A stretch of 64,000 nucleotides of DNA from Nannocystis pusilla (GCF_026626665.1 NZ_JAPNKE010000002.1:1101204-1165203), one strand, 5' to 3'; counted from the first letter of the stretch, positions 43,638 through 53,472 are shown. Translations and numbers: made by a program. The notes: generated from the sequence alone by a model not told the origin.

Positions 43638-45155
43638 TCAGCGGCTGGCGTCGCAGTGCTCGGGAGGGTGGAGGTCGACGGCCGCGCGCGGGGCGACGGG
43701 CGGCGGCTCGTCGGGCAGCGGGGGGTCGTTCATGGCGAAAGTCGCGAGCACGTGCGCGGTGGCGCGGGTGTTCTCGATCAGCGCGTCGCGGCTGTAGTTG
43801 TCGCGGTCGTCGCAGGGCGCGTGGTAGCAGGGGTCGTAGGCGACCTCGGCCTCGCCGCCGAACAGCTGGGCCTCGTGGGCGCTCTTGCGGGCCTCGGCGC
43901 CGGTGAACAGGCCGCCGGCGGGGATGTCGTGGCGGATGAAGGCCCAATAATCGGAGCGGCCGTCGAACGGGGTCTCGCGGGTGGGCACGTCGAGGGCGGC
44001 GAAGTAGTCGGTGAAGGCGATCTCGATCGCGGCCGAGCCGGCGGGACCGGCCTTCTGCCACGCCGAGCCGTCGCCGTCGTAGATGAAGCGGACCGGGTTG
44101 GGCGAGGCGATCATGTCGAGGTTGAGGTAGAGCGCGATCGCGGAGCGCTCGCCCGCCGGCAGCGCCTCGACGTGGAAGGTCGAGCCGAGCAAGCCGAGCT
44201 CCTCGGCGCCCCAGAAGGCGAAGCGGACCTGATGCCGGAGGTCACAGCGCGGCAGGGCGCCGGCGATGGCGAGCAGCGCGGCGACGCCGGAGCCGTTGTC
44301 GTTGACGCCCGGGCCGGCGGGCACCGAGTCGAGGTGCGCGCCGAGCATGACGACGCGGCCGCTGGCGGTCGGCGCGGTCTCGGCGATCACGTTCACGGTC
44401 TCGCGCACGACGGCCTCGGCGGCGACGACGACACGCAGCTGCAGGTCGCTCTGCTGCGCGAGCGACTCGCCGAGCGCGTACGGCAGGGCGACCACGGGGA
44501 TCGTGGTGCGGAGGGCGAGGCGCGGGGTGAACAGGGGCAGGCGCTCGGGGATGTCGCCCTGGTTGAAGTAGACGACCGCGGCGGCGCCGGCCGCGACGGC
44601 GTTGGCGACCTTCTGCTGGTGGGTGCAGCCGCCGCGCTGCAGCAGGGCGATGCTGCTGGGGAAGAAGCCGGCGAAGTCCTCGGGCTGGCAGCCGCTGGTC
44701 GATTCGTTGCCTGGCCCGAGGGACAGGTCGACCGCGATCACGGGTCCGGCCACGTCGCCGCTGGCCGAGAAGGCGGCGACGCGGAAGTCGACGCCGGCGA
44801 CGTACTCGGGGGCGGCGACGTCGGGCCGGAGCAGGCGCGGAGGGGTCAGGAGGACGAAGTCGTCGAAGGTGAACGGCTCGCGGCGGACGCTCAGGCCGGC
44901 GGCAGTGAGCTGGGCGGCGACGTAATCGGCGGCGGCCGAGAAGCCGTCGCTGCCGGCGGCGCGGGTGTCCGCGTGAGCGCGCGCGAGGTCGGCGAGGGCG
45001 AGCAGGTGCTGCTCGGTCGCGGCGACGTCCACGAACTCGGCGAGCGGCGCGGGGCAGCCCGTCGGCGAGGCGTCGTGCGGCGGCGTGCAGGCGGTGGCCG
45101 CGGCGAGGGCGAGCGCGGGCGGCCAGGCTCGGCGGATCGGGGGCTCGCGGCGCAC
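43638..45155 (-). CDS. M28-family metallopeptidase lipoprotein
   Basis: About 505 residues from the GTG at 45155, chosen because it gives a lipoprotein signal (WPPALALAAATAC) and lies a few bases after a TATCGT element. A PA-like inserted domain (FAGFFPSSIALLQRGGCTHQ) precedes the M28 zinc core: VVMLGAHLDSVPAGPGVNDN (first His and bridging Asp), FAFWGAEELGLLGS (catalytic Glu pair), LYLNLDMIASPN and GRSDYWAF / YHAPCDD (distal ligands). This is the layout of secreted aminopeptidases and carboxypeptidase-like M28 enzymes. An in-frame upstream ATG at 45380 belongs to a separate small frame. A hairpin unit at 44710-44727 encodes LSLGPGN. Confidence 0.85.
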   Translation of the reverse strand: MRREPPIRRAWPPALALAAATACTPPHDASPTGCPAPLAEFVDVAATEQHLLALADLARAHADTRAAGSDGFSAAADYVAAQLTAAGLSVRREPFTFDDFVLLTPPRLLRPDVAAPEYVAGVDFRVAAFSASGDVAGPVIAVDLSLGPGNESTSGCQPEDFAGFFPSSIALLQRGGCTHQQKVANAVAAGAAAVVYFNQGDIPERLPLFTPRLALRTTIPVVALPYALGESLAQQSDLQLRVVVAAEAVVRETVNVIAETAPTASGRVVMLGAHLDSVPAGPGVNDNGSGVAALLAIAGALPRCDLRHQVRFAFWGAEELGLLGSTFHVEALPAGERSAIALYLNLDMIASPNPVRFIYDGDGSAWQKAGPAGSAAIEIAFTDYFAALDVPTRETPFDGRSDYWAFIRHDIPAGGLFTGAEARKSAHEAQLFGGEAEVAYDPCYHAPCDDRDNYSRDALIENTRATAHVLATFAMNDPPLPDEPPPVAPRAAVDLHPPEHCDASR

Positions 45156-45216
45156 GCGAGCACGATACCCGATCCGGCGTCCGCTTCGGCGGCGAGCGGT
45201 GGCGCGCGCGTGGACG

Positions 45217-45380
45217 TCACGCGGTCCCGGCGTCGGCGCGGAGGTGGGGAGGGCCTGCTGGCGCTGCTCCTCGCGGTCGTCGTCGTCCTCGTCGCCGAAG
45301 TTGATGAAGATGCAATCGTCGAACGCGAGCGCGGCAATCGCCACTGTTATGAATAGGCCCAAGGACAATTTCGTGGACAT
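45217..45380 (-). CDS. Possible small membrane-anchored acidic protein
   Basis: Starts at ATG 45380 with a good ribosome-binding site (GGGAG about 8 bases upstream). The N-terminus (MSTKLSLGLFITVAIAALAF) is a signal or membrane helix, followed by DDCIFINFGDEDDDDREEQ. In the uninterrupted frame it runs into the M28 peptidase. A one-base slip after DDDDREEQ would end it at 45217 with about 54 residues. The good start and its unusual acidic content support a real short gene; the end is a guess. Function unknown. Confidence 0.35.
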
Positions 45381-45539
45381 CCGCGTCGTCTCCCTTGCGG
45401 GGAAAAACCTAGCGGACGGCGGAAGCGCGGCAATGCGTGGCGATGATATTCACCACACCGCCGGCGAGTGGGTCCGACACGCAGACCCGGCCCGCCGGCG
45501 GCGCGGGTCGGCGCCGGCGCGGCGTGAAGGGAGAGGCGC

Positions 45540-47440
45540 CTACGGGGTGGCCTGCTCGCGCCGGACCGCGTAGCCGAGGTCGCGCAGGCAGAAGCGCAGC
45601 CCCTCACGCAAGCTGCGGAGGGTGACGACGCCGGGCAGGCCGAGGCCGAGGCCGACGATGATCTGCGCGACCGACGGCTGGATCCCGGTGATCACGCAGC
45701 GGGCCCCGAGCAGCTGGACCGCGCGCATGACCCGGAGCAGGTGATCGGCGGTGGCGGTGTCGACGACGTCGACGCCGGTGAGGTCGACGATGGCGAACTT
45801 CGCCCCGGTGCGCGCCACCGCGGCGAGCAGGGCCGACTTCATGTCGGCCGCGCGCACGCTGTCGACGAGGCCGACCACCGGCATGGTGACGATGTCGTCC
45901 CACACCTGAATGATCGGGGTCGAGACCGCGGCGGTGAGCGCTTCACGGCGGATCTCGCCGAGCCGGAGGTCGGCGGCGTCGGCGGCGTCGGGCGTGGCGA
46001 TGAGGCGAGCGACGGCGCAGATGGGGTCGCCCGGGGCCTGCGGCGCAGTCGAGGCCCACGCGAGCGGGACGTACGAGCCGTCCTTTCGCCGGTAGCGGTT
46101 CTCGAAGCGGACGATGTCGCTGCCGCCGGCGAGGCGCGCGGTGGCGGCGAGGGTGGAGTCGCGATCCGCGGGGTCGACGAAGTCCATGAACGGCGCGCTG
46201 CGCAGCTCGTCGAGGGTCCAGCCGAGGACGTCCTCCCACCCGGGGCTGAGGTCGACGAAGTGGCCGCTGCCGCTGTCGGCGGTGCAGAGCAGCTCGGTGC
46301 TGAGGTCGAAGAAGCGGCGGTGCAGGTCAAGCATGGCGGCGGGCCCTCCGGGCTCGGCGAGGCAGGCCTTGAGGGCCTCGCGGAGGTTGGCGAAGGTGCG
46401 GACGCCGGACAGGTCGACGCCGAGGTCGACGAGCGTCTGCGCGACCGCGGGGACGATGCCGGACAGCACGCCGTGGGCGCCGAGGAGCTGGACGGCGCGG
46501 ATGATGCGGACGAAGTTGTCGGCGGTGGCGGCGTCGATGGTCTCGACGCCGGTGACGTCGAGGATGGCGAAGCGCGACTTGCTGTCGATGATGCTGGCGA
46601 GCAGCTTCTCCATCAATCGGCTGGTCCGCTCGGCGTCGATGGCCCCGACGATCGGGACGGCCAGCACCTCGTCCCATAGTTGGACGATCGGGGTCGAGAG
46701 GGCGGCGATGGCGACCCGCTGCTCGGCGATGATGTGCAGCTTGTCCTGCAGCTCCTCGACCATGCGGTCGCGCTCGGTCAGGGCCCGCTCGCGCGTCGCC
46801 GCGCTGAGCTTGAGGTCGGCGAGCAGGCGCTGCAGGTCGGCGTGGGTCGCCAGGCCGGCGTCGGCCAGCGCGCCCAGCTCGTCGGCGACGGTGCGCTGCG
46901 AGGGCTCGACGACGATCTCGTCCCAGGCGTCGCCGTCGGCGATGAACCGGGTCTGCCGCGGCCAGCAGTTGCAGCCGAACAGCTGCTGGCAAAAGCCGGT
47001 GAACTTGCCGGCGACCAGGCCGACGCCCCAGTTGAGCGCGGTGGCCCGCTGGACCGCGCCCTCCCAGCCGTTGTGGACGCGGAAGACGCCGCGCCGGGCC
47101 TCGCGGTCGATCGTGACCAGCTCCCAGCGCCCCCACCCCGCCGTATATGCGTACTTGGCGAGCTCGTCGAAGCCGGCCTCGAAGCTGGGGCGGGCGGCGA
47201 TGATGTCCCAGTCCTCGTCGATGCTGCGCTGGCCCTCGGCGAGCAGCATCAGTGCGAATCGATGCGGTCCGAGGGTGGTCAAAAATCCGACGAGGAGCCG
47301 CGCCAGCGACGAATCACGGAAGAAGGCGACGCCGGCGACGCCGCCGATGGTGAAGCTGCCGCGGGCCAGGTCCCAGCGGTATTCGAGGCCGCATACTTCA
47401 ACGGATTGTGTCTCGGGGGGCGGTGGGGGTGCGTATCCAT
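45540..47440 (-). CDS. V4R-like/STAS/PAS/STAS multi-domain regulator, with a frame slip at the N-terminus
   Basis: About 633 residues. The start is ATG 47440, with AGGAGA upstream, 3 bases after the stop of the preceding STAS gene. A short run of C near 47415-47420 needs one extra base to join MDTHPHRPP to ETQSVEVCGLEYRW. The N-terminal 165 residues resemble a V4R/heme-NO-like fold (LNWGVGLVAGKFTGFCQQLF with nearby Cys). A coiled coil, a first STAS (STPIVQLWDEVLAVPIVGAI, VTGVETIDAATADNF), a PAS domain (LSPGWEDVLGWTLDEL, RYRRKDGSYVPLAWA) and a second STAS (STPIIQVWDDIVTMPVVGLV) follow. Each STAS has a Thr or Ser near the phosphorylation site. Probably a sensor in a stressosome-like or anti-anti-sigma pathway. 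Confidence 0.75.
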
Positions 47441-47443
47441 CAG

Positions 47444-47877
47444 TCAGGTCTCCTCTATCCGGTAACGGGGGCCCTGGGCCTCGAGGTCGATATCGCGAAT
47501 GCACGCCTCGACGCCGAGGCGTTCGAGCGCGTCCTCGAGGGTCAGCGCGGTGTGAGCTGGCGGAAATCGATGCCCATGGTCTGAAGAGTGATGGCGATCG
47601 CCCCGCTCATCCCGCACAGGACGGTGGGCGTGCCCATCAGGTGGGCGGCGGCGGCCAGGCCGGCGATGACGTGGCAGAGGTGGCTGTCGATCGTCCACAT
47701 GCCGGTGACGTCGAGGACGAGGCCGGCGGCCGAGCTGTCGCGGATCCGCTGCAGCACGTCGTCCACGAGCGCCGCCGCGACCTCGTCGGTGATGTCGCCC
47801 TGCAGCGGGACGACGAGTCGACCCCACAGCTGAATAACCGGTGTTCGGTACTCGAAGTGCGCCCTGTCGTCGTCCAT
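47444..47877 (-). CDS. Single-domain STAS protein (RsbS-like), with a frame slip
   Basis: About 145 residues. The STAS core is YRTPVIQLWGRLVVPLQGDI, AAGLVLDVTGMWTIDSHLCHV and GTPTVLCGMSGAIAITLQTM, with a Ser in the TIDSH loop where partner STAS proteins are phosphorylated. The frame slips near 47548; one added G joins DFRQLTP to ALTLEDALERLGVEACIRDI. It is the first gene of a two-gene operon with the V4R/STAS/PAS/STAS protein, three bases apart. By analogy with RsbR-RsbS, the two may form one complex, but no RsbT-like kinase is in the window. Confidence 0.7.
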
Positions 47878-48427
47878 CGTCAGCCCACCGCAATCGTCGG
47901 TGTCGGCCGCCGCGCTCGCGAGCGGCCGCACCGGCGAATCATCCAAGCTCCAGTAATTGACAGACGAGCCCGGCTGGCGCAATGGAAATCACCGCTGCAG
48001 GCATACGGGCGCCGCGGGGCCTCGGCGCAAAATATACCGCCCGTGCGAGGCGCCGGCCTCACCGAAATGCGCGGTGTTCGCCGAGGCAGAACAATGGACA
48101 ATCAGCGTATGGCACTGTCAGGACCACGAGTGCCATTCGGCGAATGCTGCAATCGCGACGAACGTTGAGGGTTGGAGGGGGTGGACGGCCGACGGCGCAG
48201 CCCCTGGGTTGGGTGCCGGCGGGGCTCAGGCCCGGTCCGATGGCGTCGCGCGACGAGGGCAGGCCGCGCGCGTCCGAGCGGGCCCAGCGGCGCGCGAGCG
48301 CGGTCCGGGGGCGCGAGGGGGCGTTGCGAGCCGACGGCCGCGAGGACGCGACGGCGGGGCCCCCTGGCCGCGAGGGGCGGGGGCGCCGAGGGCCCGCGCC
48401 GGCGCGCTCAGGCGGCCGCGTGGGCGC
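47878..48427. other. Spacer upstream of the STAS operon
   Basis: No gene or hairpin-family unit that I can support. The part nearest the STAS gene (47950-48170) is less GC-rich and probably contains its promoter; no clear -35/-10 pair was picked. Confidence 0.35.
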
Positions 48428-49351
48428 TCACGGGCCGGCCCACACGTAGCCGGCGACCGCCTCGTATTGATAGCCGTACATCGCCACCGCGCCGTCCCGC
48501 TCGGCCTCGCTGGTCGTATAGAAGTGGTCGCCCGCGCCGTAGAGGCGGAACAGCGGGACCGCGCCGCACTGCGGGTCGGTGGCGATGTGGCCGAGCGGGC
48601 CCTCGAGGGTGGCCGCGTTCTCGCAGGTGCCGCTGGTGGTGTAGAAGCGGCGGCCGTTGGGCTTGAGGCAGCGGTAGAACGGCACCACGCCGGCGCCGGC
48701 GGCCGAGTACAAATAATAGAAGTTGAGCGACTCGGGCGTGAAATCGCCGGACATCGCCTCGGCGGCGTCGGTCGTGTAGAAGTGGCCGAGCGTCGGGCTC
48801 GAGCTGCGGTGGACGCCGACGCGGCAGCCGGGCAGGGCGCCCTCGTCGCACTGGCCGTCGCAGTTGTCGTCGAACAGGTTGCAGGCCTCGGCCTTGTCGG
48901 GCTTGCAGACGAGGCCGCACATCTGGCCGGGCGCGAGCGCCTGCTCGCAGCCGTTGTTCGGGTCCTCGTCGCAGTCGAACCAGCCGTCGTCGCACTCGCC
49001 GAGGGCGCACTGGCCGACGCTGCACGCCGCGGTGGCCCGCGGGATCACGCAGCTGATGCCGCACTGGCCGCAATTGGCCGGGTCGGTCATGAGGTCGACG
49101 CACTGCACGCCGCAGGTGGTCAGTGGGTCGCACACGAGCGGCGGGTCGTCGACGCCGCTGGCGCCGCTGCTGCTGCTCGCGTCGGTGGTGGAGGTCGGCG
49201 GGTCGTCGCCGGTGTCGGGCCCGGTCGAGGTAGGGCCGCTCGCGTCGGTGCCGGTCGCGGCGGGCTCGGTCGAAGCGGTGCCGGACCCGTCGTCGCGGCC
49301 GCCGTCGGCGCAGGCCGCGAGCGCGAGCAGGAGCCATGTCCCCCGGGACAT
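48428..49351 (-). CDS. Lipoprotein with Cys-rich units and DUF5648-type GxHFYTT repeats
   Basis: A 307-residue protein. A lipoprotein signal (WLLLALAAC) and Thr/Asp linker precede Cys modules (CDPLTTCGVQCVDLMTDPAN, CGQCGISCVIPRATAACS) to about residue 155. The C-terminal half has three DUF5648-like repeats: PTLGHFYTTDAAEAM, GRRFYTTSGTC and GAGDHFYTTSEAERDGAVAM, ending YGYQYEAVAGYVWAGP. These form lectin-like or beta-trefoil surface domains in secreted proteins. The start codon is part of a hairpin unit (49335-49352). It is last in the DUF1592 > DUF1552 > lipoprotein operon, mirroring the position of the MYXO-CTERM protein at 8124. Confidence 0.7.
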   Translation of the reverse strand: MSRGTWLLLALAACADGGRDDGSGTASTEPAATGTDASGPTSTGPDTGDDPPTSTTDASSSSGASGVDDPPLVCDPLTTCGVQCVDLMTDPANCGQCGISCVIPRATAACSVGQCALGECDDGWFDCDEDPNNGCEQALAPGQMCGLVCKPDKAEACNLFDDNCDGQCDEGALPGCRVGVHRSSSPTLGHFYTTDAAEAMSGDFTPESLNFYYLYSAAGAGVVPFYRCLKPNGRRFYTTSGTCENAATLEGPLGHIATDPQCGAVPLFRLYGAGDHFYTTSEAERDGAVAMYGYQYEAVAGYVWAGP

Positions 49352-49395
49352 GATCCGAACGCCAGGGTGCAAGGGACAGGTCCTTCGGGGCATGG
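49335..49395. repeat. Hairpin units spanning a start codon
   Basis: CATGTCC-CCCG-GGACATG (49335-49352) contains the ATG and the first codons (MSRGT) of the downstream lipoprotein. A second unit, GGTCC-TTCG-GGGCA (about 49377-49394), lies in the gap to the DUF1552 stop. Folding could hide the start codon. Confidence 0.65.
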
Positions 49396-49398
49396 CGC

Positions 49399-50781
49399 TC
49401 AGGCCAGGATGCCGGTGAGGTGCTCGGTGGTCTCGCCGCCGTTGAAGCCGTAGCTCGGGGTGTCGATGCCGAGGGCGCGCAGGATGGTGACGTGGACCTT
49501 GCACAGGTTGCCGCCCGGCTCGCGGTAGTGGTAGCCGCGGACCAGCTTGCCGCCGGCGCCGCCGGCCAGGACCACCGGCATCTCGGCGGTGCTGTGCTTG
49601 TAGCCCTCGCCGTACTCGGACACGCCGTAGACGCAGGCGCGGTCGAGGACGCTGACGCCCATCGGGTCGACGGCGGCGGCGAGGTGGTCGAGCAGGCGGG
49701 CGAACGCCAGCATCTGGTACTCGGTGATGCTGCGGACGTACTCCCACTGGCCGTCGTGGCAGACCTGGTGCATCCCGTTCGGCACGCCCAGGTTGTTGAA
49801 CACGTGGGTGGTCGCCGGCGAGCTCAGCATGAACGAGAACACGCGGGTGAGGCCGCAGTTGAGCGCGGCGGCCAAGAGCCCGGCCATGATGTCGGTGCGG
49901 GCGACGACGTCGGCCGAGTCGCCGGGGGCGGCGGGGATGACGTCGCATGTCCCCGAGGACAGGTCGAGGCGGCGCTGGACCTCGCGCAGGTGGTCGAGGT
50001 GGGCCTCGAGCCGCTGCTTGTCGGTGCCGCCGAGGCGGCCGCGCAGGCCCTCGGCGTCGGCCATGACGGCGTCGATGAGGGTGACCCGGCGGGTCAGCGC
50101 CATCAGGTCGGCCGGCACGTCGAACAGCATCGAGTAGAGCTGCGCGGGGCTGTGGATCGCCGCCACCGGCGAGTCGGGGCCGGTGAACGAGATGGCGTTC
50201 CAGTGGCCGTAGTCGTGGAAGCGGGCCTCGCTGACGCCGAGGCACAGCGAACGGAACCGCGACGGCGAGTTGCCGTAGAACTGCTCGTGGCCAGCGACGT
50301 ACTGGTCGAGCGTCGGCCGCAGACAGGTGAGGGTGTGCGAGGGGTGGTCGAAGCCCTCGGGGCGGATCCGGTCGCCCGTCATCGCCACCATGAAGCCGCG
50401 CATGTGGCCGTCGCTCTGGCCGTTGTCGGGCTGCGGGACCTCGGTCTTGGGCTCCAGGCCGGTGGCGACGCTGACCTTGTGGGCGGCGAGCGGGGTGAGC
50501 AGCGGCGAGGGCGTGAAGTCGGCGCCGACCGTCGGCGGGGTCCAGACGTCGCCGCCGGGGCTGTTGGCGCCCTGATCGGGGCCGTGCCCGGCGTGCCAGG
50601 GGACGCCGTTGGCCCAGTAGAACAGGCCGAAGATCGGGTCGCTGCTCGGATCGGCGGCGCGGGCCTCCTCGGCGAACATCGCCTCGAGCGGCGGCAAGGC
50701 GAGGGCCACGGCGGCGCCGCCGATGCCCCCGCGCAGGAGCGTGCGGCGCGAGATGGGCGGTTTGCGGATCAGGAAGCTCAT
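49399..50781 (-). CDS. DUF1552 domain Tat-exported protein (second copy)
   Basis: A 460-residue protein with a Tat signal (ISRRTLLRGGIGGAAVALAL). The mature part begins PIFGLFYWANGVPWHAGHGP and has the family's features: PQPDNGQSDGHMRGFMVAMT, SLCLGVSEARFHDYGHWNA, ALTRRVTLIDAVMADAEGLR and SEYGEGYKHSTAEMPVVLAG. No frame break is seen, unlike its paralogue at 9227. The start overlaps the stop of the DUF1592 gene by 4 bases (ATGA), so translation is coupled. The reaction is unestablished for the family; coexport with the heme lipoprotein suggests a common pathway. A hairpin unit at 49946-49963 encodes LSSGTCD. Confidence 0.85.
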   Translation of the reverse strand: MSFLIRKPPISRRTLLRGGIGGAAVALALPPLEAMFAEEARAADPSSDPIFGLFYWANGVPWHAGHGPDQGANSPGGDVWTPPTVGADFTPSPLLTPLAAHKVSVATGLEPKTEVPQPDNGQSDGHMRGFMVAMTGDRIRPEGFDHPSHTLTCLRPTLDQYVAGHEQFYGNSPSRFRSLCLGVSEARFHDYGHWNAISFTGPDSPVAAIHSPAQLYSMLFDVPADLMALTRRVTLIDAVMADAEGLRGRLGGTDKQRLEAHLDHLREVQRRLDLSSGTCDVIPAAPGDSADVVARTDIMAGLLAAALNCGLTRVFSFMLSSPATTHVFNNLGVPNGMHQVCHDGQWEYVRSITEYQMLAFARLLDHLAAAVDPMGVSVLDRACVYGVSEYGEGYKHSTAEMPVVLAGGAGGKLVRGYHYREPGGNLCKVHVTILRALGIDTPSYGFNGGETTEHLTGILA

Positions 50782-52502
50782 GCGTCGGTCTCCTCGGCCA
50801 CGGTGCGGAACGCCTCGCTGACGACGAGGTCGAGCAGCAGCTGCTTGAAGCGGTGGTCGGCCTTGATGAAGCGCTGCTCGAGCGCCTCGAGCGCGGGGTT
50901 CTCGGACGGCTGCGGCAGGCGGCCGGTGGCGTGGCGGTACAGCTGGTTGACGATGCAGCGACCGACGCGCGGGTCGGTCTTGAGCGCCTCGGCGAGGTCG
51001 CGCGCGCCGTCCAGCGGCATGCCGTCGAGGTTGCCGCTGGCGTCGACGGGGTAGCCGTTGTCGAGCGTGCGGTAGCCGCCGACCGAGTCGAAGTGCTCGA
51101 ACAGGAAGCCGGGCGGGTCGATGATCGAGTGGCAGCCGGCGCACACCGGGTCGCTCTGGTGCTGCTCGAGCTTCTCGCGCACGGTCTGGGCGTCCATGTT
51201 CTCGTCGTCGCCGAGGTCGGTGTCGACGTCGCCGGGCGGCGGCGGGATGACCTGGCAGAGGACGCGCTCGCGCACGTACTTGCCGCGGTTGGTCGGCGAG
51301 GTGATGGTCTCGTGCGCGTTCATGGTGAGGAAGGCGCCGAGAGTGAGGATGCCGGCGCGCGGGCCGTCCTCGGGCAGCTCGACCGGGACGAAGGTGATCG
51401 GCGAGGCGCCCTCGGCGGCGACGTCGTAGAGCGCGGCCAGCTCGGCGTTGACGAAGGTGCGGCGGGTGCTGAACAGCTGGCGGATGTCGCCGTCGTTGCG
51501 GTGGATCAGGTCGTCGACCAATAGCTGCACCTCGGTGCGCATCGAGGCGGTCATGGTCGGGCTGAACATCGGCCAGCGCGCAGGATCGCGGCTGACGTGG
51601 TCGAGGCGCGCGAGGTCGAGGTACTGGGCGAAGAACTCCTGCAGGGCGACGCGGGCGCGCGGGTCGTCCAGCAGGCGCTCGGCCTCGGCGTTCAGGCCGG
51701 CGTCGGTGTAGAGGTCGCCGCGGTCGGCGGCGTCGAGCAGCAGGTCGTCGGGCGGGCCGTTCCACAGCAGGAAGGACAGGCGCGTGGCCATCTCCCAGCC
51801 GGTGAAGCGCAGCCGCGTGGGGTCGCCGGGGTCGGGCTCGCCGAGCTCGACGCGGTAGAGGAAGTGCGGCGACTGCAGGATGCCGGCGACCGCGAACTGC
51901 AGGCCGCGCCATCCGTCGCCCTCGGCAAGTTGGGTGGCGACGTCGGTCCAGCGCGCCTGCTCGTCCTGGGTGAGCGGCCGGCGATAGGCGCGGCGGCCGA
52001 AGCTGCCGATGAAGTTCTGCACGCAGCCGTCGCCGGGCGCGAGCGGGACGCAGCCGACCAGGGCCTCGCGCCGCGCTTGATCGGTGAACACCGCCCGCGA
52101 CAGGGCGTCGGCGGCCTCTTCGTACTGCTGCACGCCGAGCTCGGAGATGAAAGTGCTCGTCGCGCCGATGTTGTAGAAGAGATACGGGTTGGTGTCGGGC
52201 TCGAGCGGCAGGCCGGGGAGGCCGGGGCCGAGCAGGTGCTCGATGGCGTTGCGGTACTGCGTGGCGGTGAGCCGCGGCAGCACGGGCTCGGCCGGCACGA
52301 AGGCGTCGGGCGCGTCGCCGCTGTCGCTGTCCGACTCGCCGCCGGTGCCGGTCGGCGCGTCACCGGTCGAGGCGTCGGTGCCGGCGGAGGCGCCGGTGCT
52401 GCTCGCGGCCTGGTCGCTGTCCCGGGCGCTGTTGTCGTCGTAACAGGCGCTGCCGAGCAAAATCAGCGCACCGGCGATTCCGAGCCGTGGAAGCCTCACC
52501 AT
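50778..52502 (-). CDS. DUF1592 family lipoprotein with a c-type heme motif (second copy)
   Basis: A 574-residue protein, about 140 residues shorter than its paralogue at 10566, mainly for lack of the carbohydrate-binding-like insert. A lipoprotein signal (IAGALILLGSAC) and Ser/Asp/Gly linker lead to DUF1587 (PRLTATQYRNAIEHLLG), DUF1595 (FGRRAYRRPLTQDEQARW), DUF1592 (GWEMATRLSFLLWNGPPDD), DUF1588 (PTNRGKYVRERVLCQVIPPP and CAGCH) and DUF1585 (CIVNQLYRHATGRLPQPSE). The single CxxCH could bind heme. First gene of the operon with DUF1552 and the Cys-rich lipoprotein. Confidence 0.85.
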   Translation of the reverse strand: MVRLPRLGIAGALILLGSACYDDNSARDSDQAASSTGASAGTDASTGDAPTGTGGESDSDSGDAPDAFVPAEPVLPRLTATQYRNAIEHLLGPGLPGLPLEPDTNPYLFYNIGATSTFISELGVQQYEEAADALSRAVFTDQARREALVGCVPLAPGDGCVQNFIGSFGRRAYRRPLTQDEQARWTDVATQLAEGDGWRGLQFAVAGILQSPHFLYRVELGEPDPGDPTRLRFTGWEMATRLSFLLWNGPPDDLLLDAADRGDLYTDAGLNAEAERLLDDPRARVALQEFFAQYLDLARLDHVSRDPARWPMFSPTMTASMRTEVQLLVDDLIHRNDGDIRQLFSTRRTFVNAELAALYDVAAEGASPITFVPVELPEDGPRAGILTLGAFLTMNAHETITSPTNRGKYVRERVLCQVIPPPPGDVDTDLGDDENMDAQTVREKLEQHQSDPVCAGCHSIIDPPGFLFEHFDSVGGYRTLDNGYPVDASGNLDGMPLDGARDLAEALKTDPRVGRCIVNQLYRHATGRLPQPSENPALEALEQRFIKADHRFKQLLLDLVVSEAFRTVAEETDA

Positions 52503-52561
52503 ACAGCCGGATGTTCTATCACGGATCGCCGCAAGCCCGCGGGCCTGCGCGTGCGGACGCT

Positions 52562-52580
52562 GCTGTCCGTGAGGACAGGT
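52562..52580. repeat. Hairpin unit with a GTGA loop at a gene end
   Basis: GCTGTCC-GTGA-GGACAGGT, a GNRA-type loop, directly abutting the PAS-STAS stop codon at 52580 and 60 bases from the DUF1592 start. Confidence 0.65.
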
Positions 52581-53472
52581 CAGGGCCGGGGGCGGGGGGC
52601 GACCAGATCGGTGTGGGCGTGGCGGATGCCGTCCTGCAGGGTGCCGCGGGTCACGAGCCCCATCAGGTCGGTCCCGAGCGCAGCCAGGGTCGCGGCGACC
52701 TCGGGGCGGATCCCGGTCAGGACCACGCGCGCGCCCAGGAGGCCGACGGCCCGGGCCGTGCGGACCAGCGCGTCGGCGACGGCGGCGTCGACGACGGCCA
52801 CGCCGGTGATGTCGAGGATCACGACCGCCGCGTGGACCCGCTGCACGCCGTCGAGCAGGGTCTGGAGCACGTGCTCGACGCGGCTCCGGTCGAGCCGGCC
52901 GACCAGCGGCATGACGACGACCTGGTCGCTGATCGGGATCAGCGGGGTCGAGGCTGGAGCAGCGCAGCCTCGTGGGCGCGCAGCAGCTCTTGCTGGCGCA
53001 GGCTGTCCTGCAGCAGCAGCTCGTTGCGCTTGCGCTCGGTGACGTCGCGGCACACGAGCACGACCGCGTCGGCCGACAGCGGCGAGATGTTGGCGGAGAA
53101 CCACACCTCGCGCTGCTCGAGCGGCATGCTGTAATCCATGCTGACGACGCGCTGGCGATCGAGCGCCTGGCGGATGTGGGCGAGGAAGAAGTCGGCGGTC
53201 TCGCCCGGCATGACGTCGTGCATGCGCTTGCCGATGAGGTCGGACGAGGGCCGGTAGAGCAGGTCGGGCGCGGTGTCGCCGATCCGCAGGTAGCGGCCGT
53301 CGCGGCTCATGACCAGGACGACGTCGGTCATGGCCCGGAACATGGCCCGCAGCTCGGCCTCGGACGGCCGCAGCACCGCGAGCTCGGCCTCCAGCTCGGC
53401 GACGCGTCGGCGCAGCTGCGCGAGCTCGACGGTCGGGTCGTCCACGGGATCGGGCTCGGTCACACCGCGCAC
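52580..53472 (-). CDS. PAS-STAS signalling protein (RsbR-like), with a frame slip
   Basis: About 298 residues from GTG 53472. A short coiled coil (VELAQLRRRVAELEAELAVL, residues 15-40) precedes a PAS domain (about 45-150, MFRAMTDVVLVMSRDGRYLR, VVLVCRDVTERKRNELLLQD). The frame slips near 52952-52958; one added base joins EAALLQ to ASTPLIPISDQVVV. The STAS domain then reads MPLVGRLDRSRVEHVLQTLL, ILDITGVAVVDAAVADAL and TGIRPEVAATLAALGTDL. As in the copy at 22291, the usual phospho-acceptor is replaced (VVDAA), so it may be a non-phosphorylated or interaction-only STAS. Neighbours give no partner. Confidence 0.75.
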
